A DNA stretch of 47,715 bases from an uncultured Methylococcaceae bacterium (lineage in GTDB: Bacteria > Pseudomonadota > Gammaproteobacteria > Methylococcales > Methylococcaceae). Under the pieces are notes generated by a model, which was not told the origin of the DNA, did not search any database, and saw only the letters and a list, made by a program, of their open reading frames with translations. Position 1 is the first letter of the stretch. Each line of letters opens with the position of its first letter. The translations under genes and the position numbers were made by a program. Shown in pieces: positions 1-9,182 of the stretch. The stretch is taken from contig CAIWDB010000496.1 of assembly GCA_903911305.1 (NCBI GenBank), positions 1 through 47,715 on the forward strand, given 5' to 3'.

Positions 1-1121
1 ATGGTCAAGGCACCCACGCAATTAGGCGCGCCGCCAACGGTATGAGGACAACAGTTAGGGTCGGAAGCCAAATTCCATTCCAATACCACACTACTCCAAT
101 TCATGGTTGAACCAATCAGTACATTTCTCCCATGCCAAAGCAAATCTCCCGCAAATTGTCCCTCCGATCCTACCCATTGCTCGGTAAAATATATCTGTTT
201 GACAGGGTAGGCATCATGAATCTTTGAAAGCGCATCAATCCCGCCTGCGTATAAGTGCCAAGCCGAACCAGCGACAAAGTTGCCAGCCTGGTTATCTGCA
301 TATATTGTCATCGGATAGTCTGGTCTATCACAATTATGATCCCAGCAAAATATTTTCGTTGCCAATCCAGCAGAACGAAATGTCGGGCCTAAATGGTGTT
401 TGATGAAAGTCGCCTGTTCTATCGCGTCCATTAACATACTAGGTTCATTCGCATCATTAAGCGGTTCGTTTTGAGGGGTTATGGCGTGAATAGCAATGCC
501 ATATTCATTCATTGCCTGAATATATTTGACAAAATACTTAGCGTAGACACTTTGATATTCAGGCTTCAGACTACCTCCGATAAAACTATGGTTGGTTTTC
601 ATCCAAGGTGGGGCCGACCATGGCGTCGCTATGATTTTAATACTAGGATTTATGGCGAGAATCTGTTGCAGTATCGGTATGACTTCTGAGTCACCTTTTA
701 GTAGATTAAAGTGAAGAAGTTCAAGGTCGGCTTGACCATCTGGAGCATCATCGTAACTGTAGGGTTCTTGGCTTAAGTCCGAAGCCCCTATGCTTAATCG
801 AAGGAAACTAATACCGATGCCTTGTTTTTGCGGTGAAAATAACTCCACTAATAATTTATTGCGAGTAATATCATCCAACCCACTGAGAACGTAAGCACTG
901 CCTCCAGTCAATGAAAAACCAAATCCATCCATAGTTTGATAGGTTTGATTTGGATCAATATGAATAGTTGCAGAATTTAAGCTTGGAGTATTGGTGAATT
1001 GCAGAATAAACGGCTGCTTTTCAAATAAACATTTTTGATCGGCTGTGGTAAGCCATAAACCATTCATCGGGTGACCCATTGAACGAAAAATACTGGCTGT
1101 AGTTTCATCTGGTTTATGCAT
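1..1121 (-). CDS. GH30-family glycoside hydrolase (glucosylceramidase/beta-1,6-glucanase type), C-terminus cut by window edge
   Basis: The minus strand is open from an ATG at 1121 (GAGG about 9 nt upstream) to base 1, giving 373 residues with no stop. The protein has the GH30 TIM-barrel pattern: an early MDGFGFSLTGG strand, the acid/base glutamate in TPQNEP (E219) and the nucleophile glutamate in YFTEQWVG (E314). GH30 enzymes hydrolyse beta-glucosyl linkages such as glucosylceramide or beta-1,6-glucan. No signal peptide is visible, so it may act in the cytoplasm, which is unusual for a polymer-degrading GH30. It is followed on the same strand by the GtrA-fusion gene and lies in a region rich in beta-glucan genes, so a beta-glucan or glucoside substrate is likely but inferred. 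The C-terminal beta-sandwich is outside the window. Confidence 0.85.
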   Translation of the reverse strand, partial: MHKPDETTASIFRSMGHPMNGLWLTTADQKCLFEKQPFILQFTNTPSLNSATIHIDPNQTYQTMDGFGFSLTGGSAYVLSGLDDITRNKLLVELFSPQKQGIGISFLRLSIGASDLSQEPYSYDDAPDGQADLELLHFNLLKGDSEVIPILQQILAINPSIKIIATPWSAPPWMKTNHSFIGGSLKPEYQSVYAKYFVKYIQAMNEYGIAIHAITPQNEPLNDANEPSMLMDAIEQATFIKHHLGPTFRSAGLATKIFCWDHNCDRPDYPMTIYADNQAGNFVAGSAWHLYAGGIDALSKIHDAYPVKQIYFTEQWVGSEGQFAGDLLWHGRNVLIGSTMNWSSVVLEWNLASDPNCCPHTVGGAPNCVGALT

Positions 1122-1251
1122 GGTCGAAGCCTCTTTCAATAAAATCTATTTTTTAATATTACACATGAAGTGTAAACTAAATTAGGTAGTGCCTATCCTC
1201 TAGTTCACTAAGATGTAAACGCTTGCCGTGAACAGTCAACACTATACTCAG

Positions 1252-2916
1252 TCAAGGCATCCTTATCCAATCTCTGGTTATGGTCGAGATTGATAAAAAC
1301 AACAGTAAGCTGACTGCGGAACCCAACCGGACTCGTTTCCCAAACGGCATTAATCCAATACTAGCTACCGATAATATAGGGGCAAGCATTTCCAGAGGAA
1401 CGAGATACTTATAATTGGAAAATAGGATGGCCCATATGGCGATGGTGATAAAACTTGCTGCCAATAGCCAAGTCGTTGGGCTAAAATGCGTAAAAGGATG
1501 AGCTTGTTTTCGCCATAGCCTAAGCATTACTGCCAATCCAATCAAAATAAGCAGTGACAGTATTCGAAAGTCTCTAAAGTTAGTATTGGCACAAACATCA
1601 ACATCCCAACATAATTGAAAACCTAAAAATAGTTTATGCAATAAACTTAGCGAATTAATACTAGGGTCAAAATAAGAAATAGGCAATGCCAATGGTGCTT
1701 TGAATATATGATTAAAATATGGAAAAAAAGGATTGCCTAGAAAACTCCATAAATGTAATGCCCAATAACCGCCACTTACGCTAAAGCCTAGCAATATACC
1801 AGCACTAAAAAAAATACTCGCTCTAATTCGTCGTAACACTGCTAGATCGGTAAACAGAAATGCGATAGTTAATCCCAAACAGAAAATAATAAATGATTGC
1901 TTTAGGCCCACGATAAGTCCAGCGGGTACACCGAACAGAACAATCAATAAATAATCTTTGAATCCATCATTTTGAGAAATTTTGTCCCAATGTGCAAGGC
2001 ATAATAAGATAGCGCTAAAGACACCCAAACTTAAAATATTATCATAAAAAACCAAGCCTATTTCTGATAAACCACCCGCTCCACATATTCCTACCATAGC
2101 CACTATCGCAGATGCGTACATGCGATGCTGAAGGTTTGAAAGCGTGGAAAGATGCCAAGCAATGGCGGACAGTGGCAAGAAGTTCAAGCCATGTAACATG
2201 CCTAATAAAAAGCCAACGGCGCGGAGGGGTATGCGTTCAACCAGCCAAGCATACGGAACATCAATAACTGGATTATCAAAACTAGTAGTGTACTTGATTG
2301 ACCAATCTCGGCCAATTAGATCATTCACAAAAGCCCAACCGTTAAACCAATGATGATTTTTAAGCCCCCAGTTTGCATCAAACCCAAAATAAACTGTCAC
2401 CCAACCAAAAATTATGCAAACACACGCGGTGACCCAATAAAGCGATTTGGGAAATGGCGGGGTTTCCATGATTATTGAGTCCTTGGCAATTTTTTCCAAC
2501 TTGGAGGTTTGGTTAAAGACTAAATGGCGGGATGATAAGTAATTGAAAACCAAACCCCCAATAGAACCTAAACAAGTTGCGATAGCAGGTAGCCATACAT
2601 AAGGATAAAACTGAGTGACGACAGCGGAATAAACAGAAAGATTGACAAGGCCACCAAAGGCATTCGTTGCTAAAAAGCTGGCCCATTCCAGTATGAGTGG
2701 TTTATTGCTTTTGCCGAAGGTGAATTTTCGATTCATCCACCAAGTGAATGTTGCTGCAGCCAGAAATGATATTAGTTTGGCCCATATCCATGAGAAACTT
2801 AATAACCACAAACCTAAGTATAAAACAGCCAAATCGACAAATAACCCACCAACTCCAACCATGCCGAAACTCAAGAACGAGCGCGGGATTTTTGATTTAA
2901 CAAGCTGAAGGATCAT
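1252..2916 (-). CDS. GtrA-like domain fused to a large polytopic membrane domain
   Basis: This 554-residue membrane protein has two parts. Residues about 10-140 form a GtrA-like four-helix domain (start FLSFGMVGVGGLFVDLAVL, later WWMNRKFTFG and NYLSSRHLVFN), a family linked to flipping or moving polyprenyl-linked sugars across the inner membrane. Residues about 155-554 form a second domain with roughly 9-10 hydrophobic segments and a first loop reading HWFNGWAFVNDLIGRDW followed by NPVIDVPYAW. That loop resembles uncharacterised polytopic GT-C-like proteins, by recollection only. GtrA proteins normally stop after the first domain. The product may couple lipid-sugar translocation with glycosyl transfer, which is inference. 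It is divergent from the next membrane protein across an 84-base gap. No clear ribosome binding site precedes the ATG. Confidence 0.7.
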   Translation of the reverse strand: MILQLVKSKIPRSFLSFGMVGVGGLFVDLAVLYLGLWLLSFSWIWAKLISFLAAATFTWWMNRKFTFGKSNKPLILEWASFLATNAFGGLVNLSVYSAVVTQFYPYVWLPAIATCLGSIGGLVFNYLSSRHLVFNQTSKLEKIAKDSIIMETPPFPKSLYWVTACVCIIFGWVTVYFGFDANWGLKNHHWFNGWAFVNDLIGRDWSIKYTTSFDNPVIDVPYAWLVERIPLRAVGFLLGMLHGLNFLPLSAIAWHLSTLSNLQHRMYASAIVAMVGICGAGGLSEIGLVFYDNILSLGVFSAILLCLAHWDKISQNDGFKDYLLIVLFGVPAGLIVGLKQSFIIFCLGLTIAFLFTDLAVLRRIRASIFFSAGILLGFSVSGGYWALHLWSFLGNPFFPYFNHIFKAPLALPISYFDPSINSLSLLHKLFLGFQLCWDVDVCANTNFRDFRILSLLILIGLAVMLRLWRKQAHPFTHFSPTTWLLAASFITIAIWAILFSNYKYLVPLEMLAPILSVASIGLMPFGKRVRLGSAVSLLLFLSISTITRDWIRMP

Positions 2917-3015
2917 ATATTTTAGTAAAAATGTGTTTGTTAGTTTAGTGAAATCAGGTAATCTTAGGCAAAGATTGATGACTTTTTATTTTCCGATGAT
3001 TTGATTAGATTGTAC

Positions 3016-4896
3016 ATGGCTAAGAGCATTGGTGTAATGCGACTTTACAGTGATTTGGATTTACAGAGAAACCTACCCGGCGGCATTTTCTTGATGGCGG
3101 TTGTAGGCGCTGCTTCTGTCATAGGCACAGTGGGGCTGGTTGTCTCTGCGGCTTTGAGGGTTAGCGCACTGCCTGTCATTTGGCTGATGATGACTGTATT
3201 GGCTGTCGGGTTTGCTTGGCGATTGCTGGCAATGATTAGGCAAAATGACTGGCCTTCCTTGCTTGGCTGTATTTTGGGTTTGCTTCCCATGCTGTTTTTG
3301 TCGGCTGTGACCCCGGCCCGGCATTGGGATGATTTCATGACATGGTTGCCATCGGCTGAATATATCTATTTATTCAAGGGTCTGCCAGTCATTGGCGGAC
3401 CTCCGACAATCAGCGTTTATCCGGGTTATCCACCGGGAATGCCATTATTGCTAACGAGCGCGTGGACCTTCGCTGGTCATTTCATCAACAATGCCGGCGG
3501 GGTGATCAATGTCGCTTCCCTTGCTGTGCTGGCCGGTTTAGTGGTGAGCAGTGGTTTTGATTCAAGGAGGCTTTCAAATTTGGGTTTGTTTACCCGTGGA
3601 GTCGTGTTTTCGCTCGTTGTCACCTTGGGCAATGCGGGTATCGCGTGGAGTACAGTTTTATCTTCGCTCCCTGACACACTCACTGCCGTATCTGTCGCAA
3701 GCCTTGCTTGGTTGGCAGTACGGTTTTGGATTGTTGGGAAAATCGAAGATAGGGCAGCACTCTGGCCAGCAGCAATCTTCGGTCTAATTTTGGGTTTTCT
3801 ACTGACTTTAAGGCAAACCGGATTAGTCTTGGCTGTTATGATTGCCTTGGCGGTATTGTTTGTCTCAGTCATTCGCAACGGTTGGCGACAGGCTCGCCCA
3901 TTTCCAAATCGCTGGGAGGGATTGTTTCTCGTTCTTGGACCTGGTTTCAGCGTATTGCTTGCTTGGCGAGTTTATGTCACTTTTTGGTTGCCTAACGCCA
4001 AGGAATTCCATGTGCTGCCAATTTCCGAATGGAATTGGAACGAATTACCCAGCACATTTGCTGCCATCGCTGGCTATGCGGTAGAGCATTGGGGGCTTTC
4101 GCTAGTGTGTCTTTCCGTGGCGATTTACGGCATACGCTATCTTTTTGGTCATTGGAAAGATAGGCTCACCGATGAAATTGAATTTGATGAAGTGGGGGCA
4201 TTGGCAGGTGTTTTTGCCATTATTTGGAGTTTGAACTCCTGCTTTCTGATGTTCTGCTATCTAGCGGCATTTAAACCAGATGAGGCATTAAGGGCAGCGG
4301 AGGTTTTGCGCTATCAATCCCATGTCATGGAGTTTGGCTTAGTGGTTGCCTGTATCTTGCTGGTTAGAGTCGTCCGCCTTCCCAATGTCAACGCCAGCGG
4401 ACGTCTCCATCGGCTGGCTTTGCCCGCTGTACTGTGCGGATCATTGGTAGCCAACATATTGACAAGGCCAGCACCTGTTGGCGATATTCCAGTTCTTTTA
4501 CGTTATGCGGCGGGCTGCGATTGCGCTTTTTTGTCACCGCAAGAAGTGGATGCAACTGGGCTTGTGGCAGAGAAAATCAGAGACAAGTTACGCTCGAATT
4601 TTCCCGACAGCATCGCCATTGAATTTGATAATGACTCCTTTGCGCCCGGACTGGTGAACTTTGTGGTTCGTTGGTCTCTGTGGCAGAATGACCCTTTACG
4701 GCCTTGGAATGTTTTCTATGTCTGGAGTGACGAACCGGATGCAAAACAGAAAATCGAAACAGCCACTGTGCATATACGTTTCCTGACCCAATCAACCCAC
4801 TGTAAAATCGAAATCAGTCAAAAAAATTTGGGTGTATGGGAATTAATAGGCCATCTTCAAGCCCCCGAGGCACTTCATGCACATTGTCGGTCTTGA
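3016..4896 (+). CDS. Polytopic membrane protein, GT-C glycosyltransferase-like, unknown specificity
   Basis: The first ATG in frame is at 3016; a TTG 15 bases upstream keeps the frame open, and an ATG at 3037 is also possible. No start has a good ribosome binding site. The protein (about 626 residues) has many hydrophobic helices up to about residue 500 and then a soluble tail of about 130 residues. The first periplasmic loop contains HWDDFMTWLP and later YPGYPPGMPL. Acidic pairs and a YPPG motif at this place are typical of GT-C fold lipid-sugar-dependent glycosyltransferases. I do not recognise a named family. It is 51 bases upstream of the GH1 beta-glucosidase start and is probably co-transcribed with it, which suggests a role in a beta-glucoside-containing envelope glycan (inference). 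Confidence 0.6.
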   Translation: MAKSIGVMRLYSDLDLQRNLPGGIFLMAVVGAASVIGTVGLVVSAALRVSALPVIWLMMTVLAVGFAWRLLAMIRQNDWPSLLGCILGLLPMLFLSAVTPARHWDDFMTWLPSAEYIYLFKGLPVIGGPPTISVYPGYPPGMPLLLTSAWTFAGHFINNAGGVINVASLAVLAGLVVSSGFDSRRLSNLGLFTRGVVFSLVVTLGNAGIAWSTVLSSLPDTLTAVSVASLAWLAVRFWIVGKIEDRAALWPAAIFGLILGFLLTLRQTGLVLAVMIALAVLFVSVIRNGWRQARPFPNRWEGLFLVLGPGFSVLLAWRVYVTFWLPNAKEFHVLPISEWNWNELPSTFAAIAGYAVEHWGLSLVCLSVAIYGIRYLFGHWKDRLTDEIEFDEVGALAGVFAIIWSLNSCFLMFCYLAAFKPDEALRAAEVLRYQSHVMEFGLVVACILLVRVVRLPNVNASGRLHRLALPAVLCGSLVANILTRPAPVGDIPVLLRYAAGCDCAFLSPQEVDATGLVAEKIRDKLRSNFPDSIAIEFDNDSFAPGLVNFVVRWSLWQNDPLRPWNVFYVWSDEPDAKQKIETATVHIRFLTQSTHCKIEISQKNLGVWELIGHLQAPEALHAHCRS

Positions 4897-4947
4897 ATGT
4901 CTTATCCTAATGAAATTGACAAGACTTAAAAATTTTTGGAGCGGAAT

Positions 4948-6318
4948 ATGAGTGCTTTTCCAAAAGGCTTTGTATGGGGAGCCGCCTCGTCGGCTTATCA
5001 AATTGAGGGGGCGGCATCTGAAGATGGCAAAGGGGTTTCTGTCTGGGACACCTTGTGCCGACGCCCCGGCACGGTAAGAGAAGGTCAAACCGGCATCGTT
5101 GCTTGCGATCATTACCACCGTTTTCGTGAGGATGTGGCATTAATGAAAGCAATAGGCTTGCATGCTTACCGCTTTTCGATTGCTTGGTCGCGGGTTTTGC
5201 CCGAAGGCATTGGGAAGCCGAACCCGAAAGGCCTAGCTTTTTACGATCAATTAGTCAATGATTTACTAGAGGCAGGAATTCAGCCGTTTGTCACCCTGTT
5301 CCACTGGGACTACCCACAAGCACTGTTCAATCTCGGTGGCTGGCTAAACCCTTCCAGCCCAGATTGGTTTGCCGAATATGCCGGCTTGATGGCGCATACT
5401 TTGGGGGATCGAGTGAAATTTTGGATGACTCACAACGAACCACAGATTTTCGTTGGAATGGGGCAGCCTGACGATGTCACAGCCCCAGAAATCAAGCTCA
5501 AATGGAAGGAATTGCTTCTGATTGGGCATAACGCTTTATTGGGACATGGTAAGGCCGTGCAGGCACTGCGCGCTGGTTGCCCCAGTGCGGTACAAATTGG
5601 CATGGCCCCGGTTGGGAATGTCAAAATTCCAGCCAGCCACAGCCCACTTGATATTGAAGCCGCCCGACAATCTATGTTTGCCGCCAATCGTTATGACTTT
5701 TGGAACAATAGCTGGTTTTCAGACCCGGTCTTTCTCAAGCAATACCCCGAAGATGGCATGATGTTTTACGGCAATGACATGCCAGCCATTGGGCCTGAAG
5801 ACTTCGAAACCATTGGACAACCGCTAGACTTTTATGGGGTGAACATCTACACGGGTGATGTGGTACGTGCCGGGGCAGAAGGCATTCCCGAGCCAGTCGC
5901 TCACCCGGTCGGTCATGGGATTACGACTATTCAGTGGTCGATTGCCTCCGAGGCCCTTTATTGGGGCCCGCGATTCCTATACGAGCGTTATGGCAAGCCA
6001 ATCTACATCATGGAAAACGGTATAGCGAACATGGACTGGTTGCATCTAGATGGCAAAGTCCACGACCCCCAGCGTATTGATTTTATGAAACGCTATTTAT
6101 CTGCCCTTTGCCGAGCCACAGCCGATGGAACGGATATCCGCGGATATTTTCACTGGTCGGTCATGGATAACTTCGAGTGGGCAGAGGGTTATCGGCAACG
6201 GTTTGGGCTGATATATGTGGATTACGCGACCCAACAACGTGTATTGAAGGACTCTGCGCTGTGGTATCACGATGTCATCGTCACCAATGGTGAAATTTTA
6301 GGCCAAAATTCCACATAA
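4948..6318 (+). CDS. GH1 family beta-glucosidase
   Basis: This 456-residue enzyme hydrolyses terminal beta-D-glucosides. It opens with FPKGFVWGAASSAYQIEGA, the GH1 N-terminal signature. The acid/base glutamate is in THNEP (E164) and the nucleophile in IMENG (E356). The length is normal for the family. The ATG at 4948 is preferred over an upstream TTG at 4936 because GGAG lies six bases before it. No signal peptide is present, so it should act in the cytoplasm on imported gluco-oligosaccharides. It follows the polytopic GT-C-like gene closely, and its 3' end is only 12 bases from the convergent hemerythrin gene. Confidence 0.93.
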   Translation: MSAFPKGFVWGAASSAYQIEGAASEDGKGVSVWDTLCRRPGTVREGQTGIVACDHYHRFREDVALMKAIGLHAYRFSIAWSRVLPEGIGKPNPKGLAFYDQLVNDLLEAGIQPFVTLFHWDYPQALFNLGGWLNPSSPDWFAEYAGLMAHTLGDRVKFWMTHNEPQIFVGMGQPDDVTAPEIKLKWKELLLIGHNALLGHGKAVQALRAGCPSAVQIGMAPVGNVKIPASHSPLDIEAARQSMFAANRYDFWNNSWFSDPVFLKQYPEDGMMFYGNDMPAIGPEDFETIGQPLDFYGVNIYTGDVVRAGAEGIPEPVAHPVGHGITTIQWSIASEALYWGPRFLYERYGKPIYIMENGIANMDWLHLDGKVHDPQRIDFMKRYLSALCRATADGTDIRGYFHWSVMDNFEWAEGYRQRFGLIYVDYATQQRVLKDSALWYHDVIVTNGEILGQNST

Positions 6319-6330
6319 CCCGTTATCGCA

Positions 6331-7032
6331 TCACTTAAACATTTCGAATGACTTAAAATCAGAATCAACGTCTATGGTCTCGACTAATACGCTCTGTATT
6401 TTATGCTCCAACTCCTTGCCTTTATCTTCCAAACCTTTGCACTTATTCTCCAACTCCCTGCATTTGGTTTCCAACTTGCTGCATTTGGTTTCCAACTTGC
6501 TGCAAGTGTTTTTAGCATCAATCCATAAGTTCATCACTGCATCCAACATCATCTTGACGATGATAGGATCAAGCTTCTGTTCTTTTGTTGTTTCAAATGC
6601 CCGCTCAGGAGACATGCCCGATTTGATGAGAGCAATCTGTTCAGCCATGAACTGATCGGTTCCCAGAATATGGTAGATTAACCAGAACGCAATAAAGCGG
6701 ACTATTTTTTCAATTCTATCCGTATTGGCATCATCATCCGGCGAGGTGATTTCATTAAATCGGTCCACGTCATATAAAAAGGAACTATGCTCCATGCGAT
6801 GCCTGGAAAAAAACCGACCATCTATGCGGCTATCCTGCATCAACAGCTCTTCGTCATGCAAATGTGTCTTTGTATAGTGAATCAGTAGGCTTAAAGCTCC
6901 GCTCAGTTCATTTTGGCTGCTGCTTCCACTTTTTAAGAGATTGCTAAGTTTGTTCATTAGATCGAACAGGGTTTTGTGCTGCCTATCCACTAAATCTATT
7001 TTAGTCTCAAACTTATTCGACCAGACAAACAT
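6331..7032 (-). CDS. Bacteriohemerythrin with a C-terminal cysteine-ladder coiled coil
   Basis: Residues 1-135 carry the complete diiron ligand set of bacteriohemerythrin: H19, H57xxxE61, H78xxxH82 and H121xxxxD126. Such domains bind O2 or sense oxygen, and in methanotrophs bacteriohemerythrin has been proposed to deliver O2 to methane monooxygenase. Normal bacteriohemerythrins stop near residue 135. This one continues with a helix and then six heptads (about 175-215) of the form KCxxLEx, with Cys at 177, 184, 191 and 198 exactly seven residues apart and Gly at 205. The DNA for part of this is a perfect tandem 21-base duplication. The coiled coil suggests oligomerisation, possibly disulfide-linked or metal-linked. 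The start is supported by AAGG about eight bases upstream. Confidence 0.9.
   Translation of the reverse strand: MFVWSNKFETKIDLVDRQHKTLFDLMNKLSNLLKSGSSSQNELSGALSLLIHYTKTHLHDEELLMQDSRIDGRFFSRHRMEHSSFLYDVDRFNEITSPDDDANTDRIEKIVRFIAFWLIYHILGTDQFMAEQIALIKSGMSPERAFETTKEQKLDPIIVKMMLDAVMNLWIDAKNTCSKLETKCSKLETKCRELENKCKGLEDKGKELEHKIQSVLVETIDVDSDFKSFEMFK
6460..6501. repeat. Perfect 2 x 21-base tandem repeat inside the hemerythrin gene
   Basis: Two identical adjacent 21-base units (6460-6480 and 6481-6501) encode consecutive CSKLETK heptads on the minus strand. The lack of synonymous differences indicates a recent duplication by slippage. Confidence 0.9.
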
Positions 7033-7088
7033 TGAATTACCTTTGACAGTTAGGTTTTGTTGTGGACTACAATAATATTAAACGATAC

Positions 7089-9182
7089 TTATGCTTCATC
7101 ATCATGATTGAGCAAAGCAGGGTGTTCCAGTGTCACACGGTTAACCGAAAGCCCGGGCCCTGGAGGGGATAGGCGACCATAAAGCGCGAGGTTTTTGGCG
7201 GGCAAATGGCCCACAATGAGTTCCAATTCTGATAGCCGTAAGCCTTGCCTGACCAAATAAGCTATGTAAGTATGCCGAATCGTATTGGCATCTATGGATT
7301 CTGGTTGTGACAGGCCAGAATCAAATCCGGCGCAAGCAATGCGCGCCGAAATGTCTTCGGCATCAAGCTGTGCCGTCGGCGAATCGTTCTGCATACCCAT
7401 TATAAATGTTTGCTTCAGCCTAGGCGGCATTGGGACAGTCCTTGGCGACGAACCTTCAATACTTATCCGATTAGCGTTTAAGTCTATGTTCTCCCGACGC
7501 AAGCTTGCAACTTCTTCTACACTCAGGCCCGATAATATTAGCCCAACCCAGCGTTTAGTTTTTTGGTCGGCTGCGTCGATCAAAATATGGATTTCATGTG
7601 CAGTCAATTCGCGAGGGAAAGGGCTTTCCAATGCAAGCGGCGAGGGTTCTCTCTGTTCAAGCAGGGCAGAATGACTTTGTTCATCCTGATTACGGGAGGG
7701 GAGTGAGCCTTGAACCGAGTAGAATTGGAAATTAGGCATTGAGGCCGGTGCGGGTGTGGGAGCTTCCTCAATACGGGTCAAGTAGTCGTAAAGCCAGATG
7801 AATGACACGGCAAAAATAAGGCTTGCAATCAAACTGATGCCTGAGTCACGCCAATAATGAGGCCAAAAGGCTTGTGTCGGCGGGTAGGCACGTTCGACAA
7901 CTTGCAATGGTGGGTAAGGTTCCTCGGGCCTGGATTCGATATGCGCCAATTTTGCCTGCGTATCACGATGCATTGCCTCCAATCTTTTGATATTGTCCTC
8001 CATGGCTTGCTGTTCGGCAAAACTGTTGGTGAATTCTGATGTCTCGACCTTCATTTCAGAGATTTTTTGCCGAAGCTCCTGTGTCGCTTGCAACGCCGCC
8101 GCATAGTTTTGTTCGGTTTGGCTAAGCAAGGCGCGGGTGCCATATTCTCGTTTTTGCTTGATTGCCGCTTCGGCTTGGGCAAGCTTCTCAGGAATTTGCC
8201 TCATCTGAGGATTCATTGCCATGTAAGTCGGCGTGAAACGGCGGTTCGTGTCCTTCAAAAGCTCACGTAATTCTTGGGCCCTTTTTTCCAAGGCCGCAAG
8301 GCTGAGACCATCTTCAGGTTGCATGACCGGCTCACCACGGGAAATAGCCGCACGGACGGCATCCAATTTAGCTTTTGCCTTGACTTGCTCATCGGTGGCC
8401 TTGTTGTATGCTTCATTCAAGCCCTTCAGCTTCATCATAGGCGTGTTGTCAGTATCCGTCCTCGAAAGGATGTCATGAGACGACCGGTACGCAGCCAATG
8501 ATTGCCGGCTTGCCGCAATCTTTTTCTCCAGTTGCTTGGATTCTTCTTCTAAAGCAGCATAATTGTTGCTTGTCGCGTCGCGAGTGGTTTGTTCCCTAAG
8601 CGCTTGATACGCATCAATCCAAGCGTTGACAAGTGGCGCGAGGATCTGGGGTTTTGGCCCTTGGGCTTTCATTTCGACCATATTGGTCCCTTTCACCATG
8701 TCCACGCTAAGCAATCCGCGCAGATCATTCAGGCTTAAGCGAGGCGCGCCCGAACTTTCCTTTTGTTTGTATAGTCTCTTCAGAGTCTCTTCAAACACTG
8801 GCACGCCTAGTAATATTTGCCTCTGCAATGTGACATGCTCGGGGTTTGCCGGGTTATCCTGACGTTCAATTGCCGCCAGAGGGATGCTGGGCAGCAAACC
8901 CTCGTCTTGTGTTCTGAGTTGATGGACAGTTAGGTTGCCGCCAGCAAGACCCGCTTCTTCAGGTGCGACGGTAAGCAATGATGCCGAACTTTGATAAATA
9001 GGTTCCCGCATCCAAACATAAACCAAACTTGAGGTTAGGCACAAGGAGAAAATCACCATAAACAGCAACAGCCGCTGATTTTTTGACTGTTTGGGTGGCA
9101 TGGGTTCTCCTACAAAATGCCCAGACATTTCCGGGGCAGCTTGGTAACTGGGTATGATTTCGATGGAAGGTTGTACGGACAT
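7089..9182 (-). CDS. Wzz/GumC-like polysaccharide co-polymerase fused to a degenerate tyrosine-recombinase domain
   Basis: Residue numbers are from a possible TTG start at 9200; the first ATG is at 9182 (residue 7). Residues 43-63 are a membrane helix followed by a REPIYQSSA beta element typical of Wzz. Residues about 210-420 are long coiled coil, then PPLQVVERAYPPTQAFWP and a second helix at about 455-471, the usual polysaccharide co-polymerase topology. Where Wzc-type proteins carry a cytoplasmic BY-kinase, this protein has a linker and then a tyrosine-recombinase-like fold (about 531-690): SGLSVEEVASLRRENID, IRHTYIAYLVRQG, LIVGH and LALYGRL. The box-I arginine is S560 and the HxxR histidine is N639, while R642, H665 and Y674 remain. 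It is therefore probably not an active recombinase. Neighbouring genes suggest a role in glucan export or polymer length (inference). Confidence 0.8.
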   Translation of the reverse strand: MSVQPSIEIIPSYQAAPEMSGHFVGEPMPPKQSKNQRLLLFMVIFSLCLTSSLVYVWMREPIYQSSASLLTVAPEEAGLAGGNLTVHQLRTQDEGLLPSIPLAAIERQDNPANPEHVTLQRQILLGVPVFEETLKRLYKQKESSGAPRLSLNDLRGLLSVDMVKGTNMVEMKAQGPKPQILAPLVNAWIDAYQALREQTTRDATSNNYAALEEESKQLEKKIAASRQSLAAYRSSHDILSRTDTDNTPMMKLKGLNEAYNKATDEQVKAKAKLDAVRAAISRGEPVMQPEDGLSLAALEKRAQELRELLKDTNRRFTPTYMAMNPQMRQIPEKLAQAEAAIKQKREYGTRALLSQTEQNYAAALQATQELRQKISEMKVETSEFTNSFAEQQAMEDNIKRLEAMHRDTQAKLAHIESRPEEPYPPLQVVERAYPPTQAFWPHYWRDSGISLIASLIFAVSFIWLYDYLTRIEEAPTPAPASMPNFQFYSVQGSLPSRNQDEQSHSALLEQREPSPLALESPFPRELTAHEIHILIDAADQKTKRWVGLILSGLSVEEVASLRRENIDLNANRISIEGSSPRTVPMPPRLKQTFIMGMQNDSPTAQLDAEDISARIACAGFDSGLSQPESIDANTIRHTYIAYLVRQGLRLSELELIVGHLPAKNLALYGRLSPPGPGLSVNRVTLEHPALLNHDDEA

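Noticed and set aside
7131-7610. Tyrosine-recombinase-like domain as a sign of an integrated mobile element
   Set aside because: It is fused in frame to a Wzz-like membrane protein, lacks catalytic residues, and no attachment sites or phage genes are nearby.
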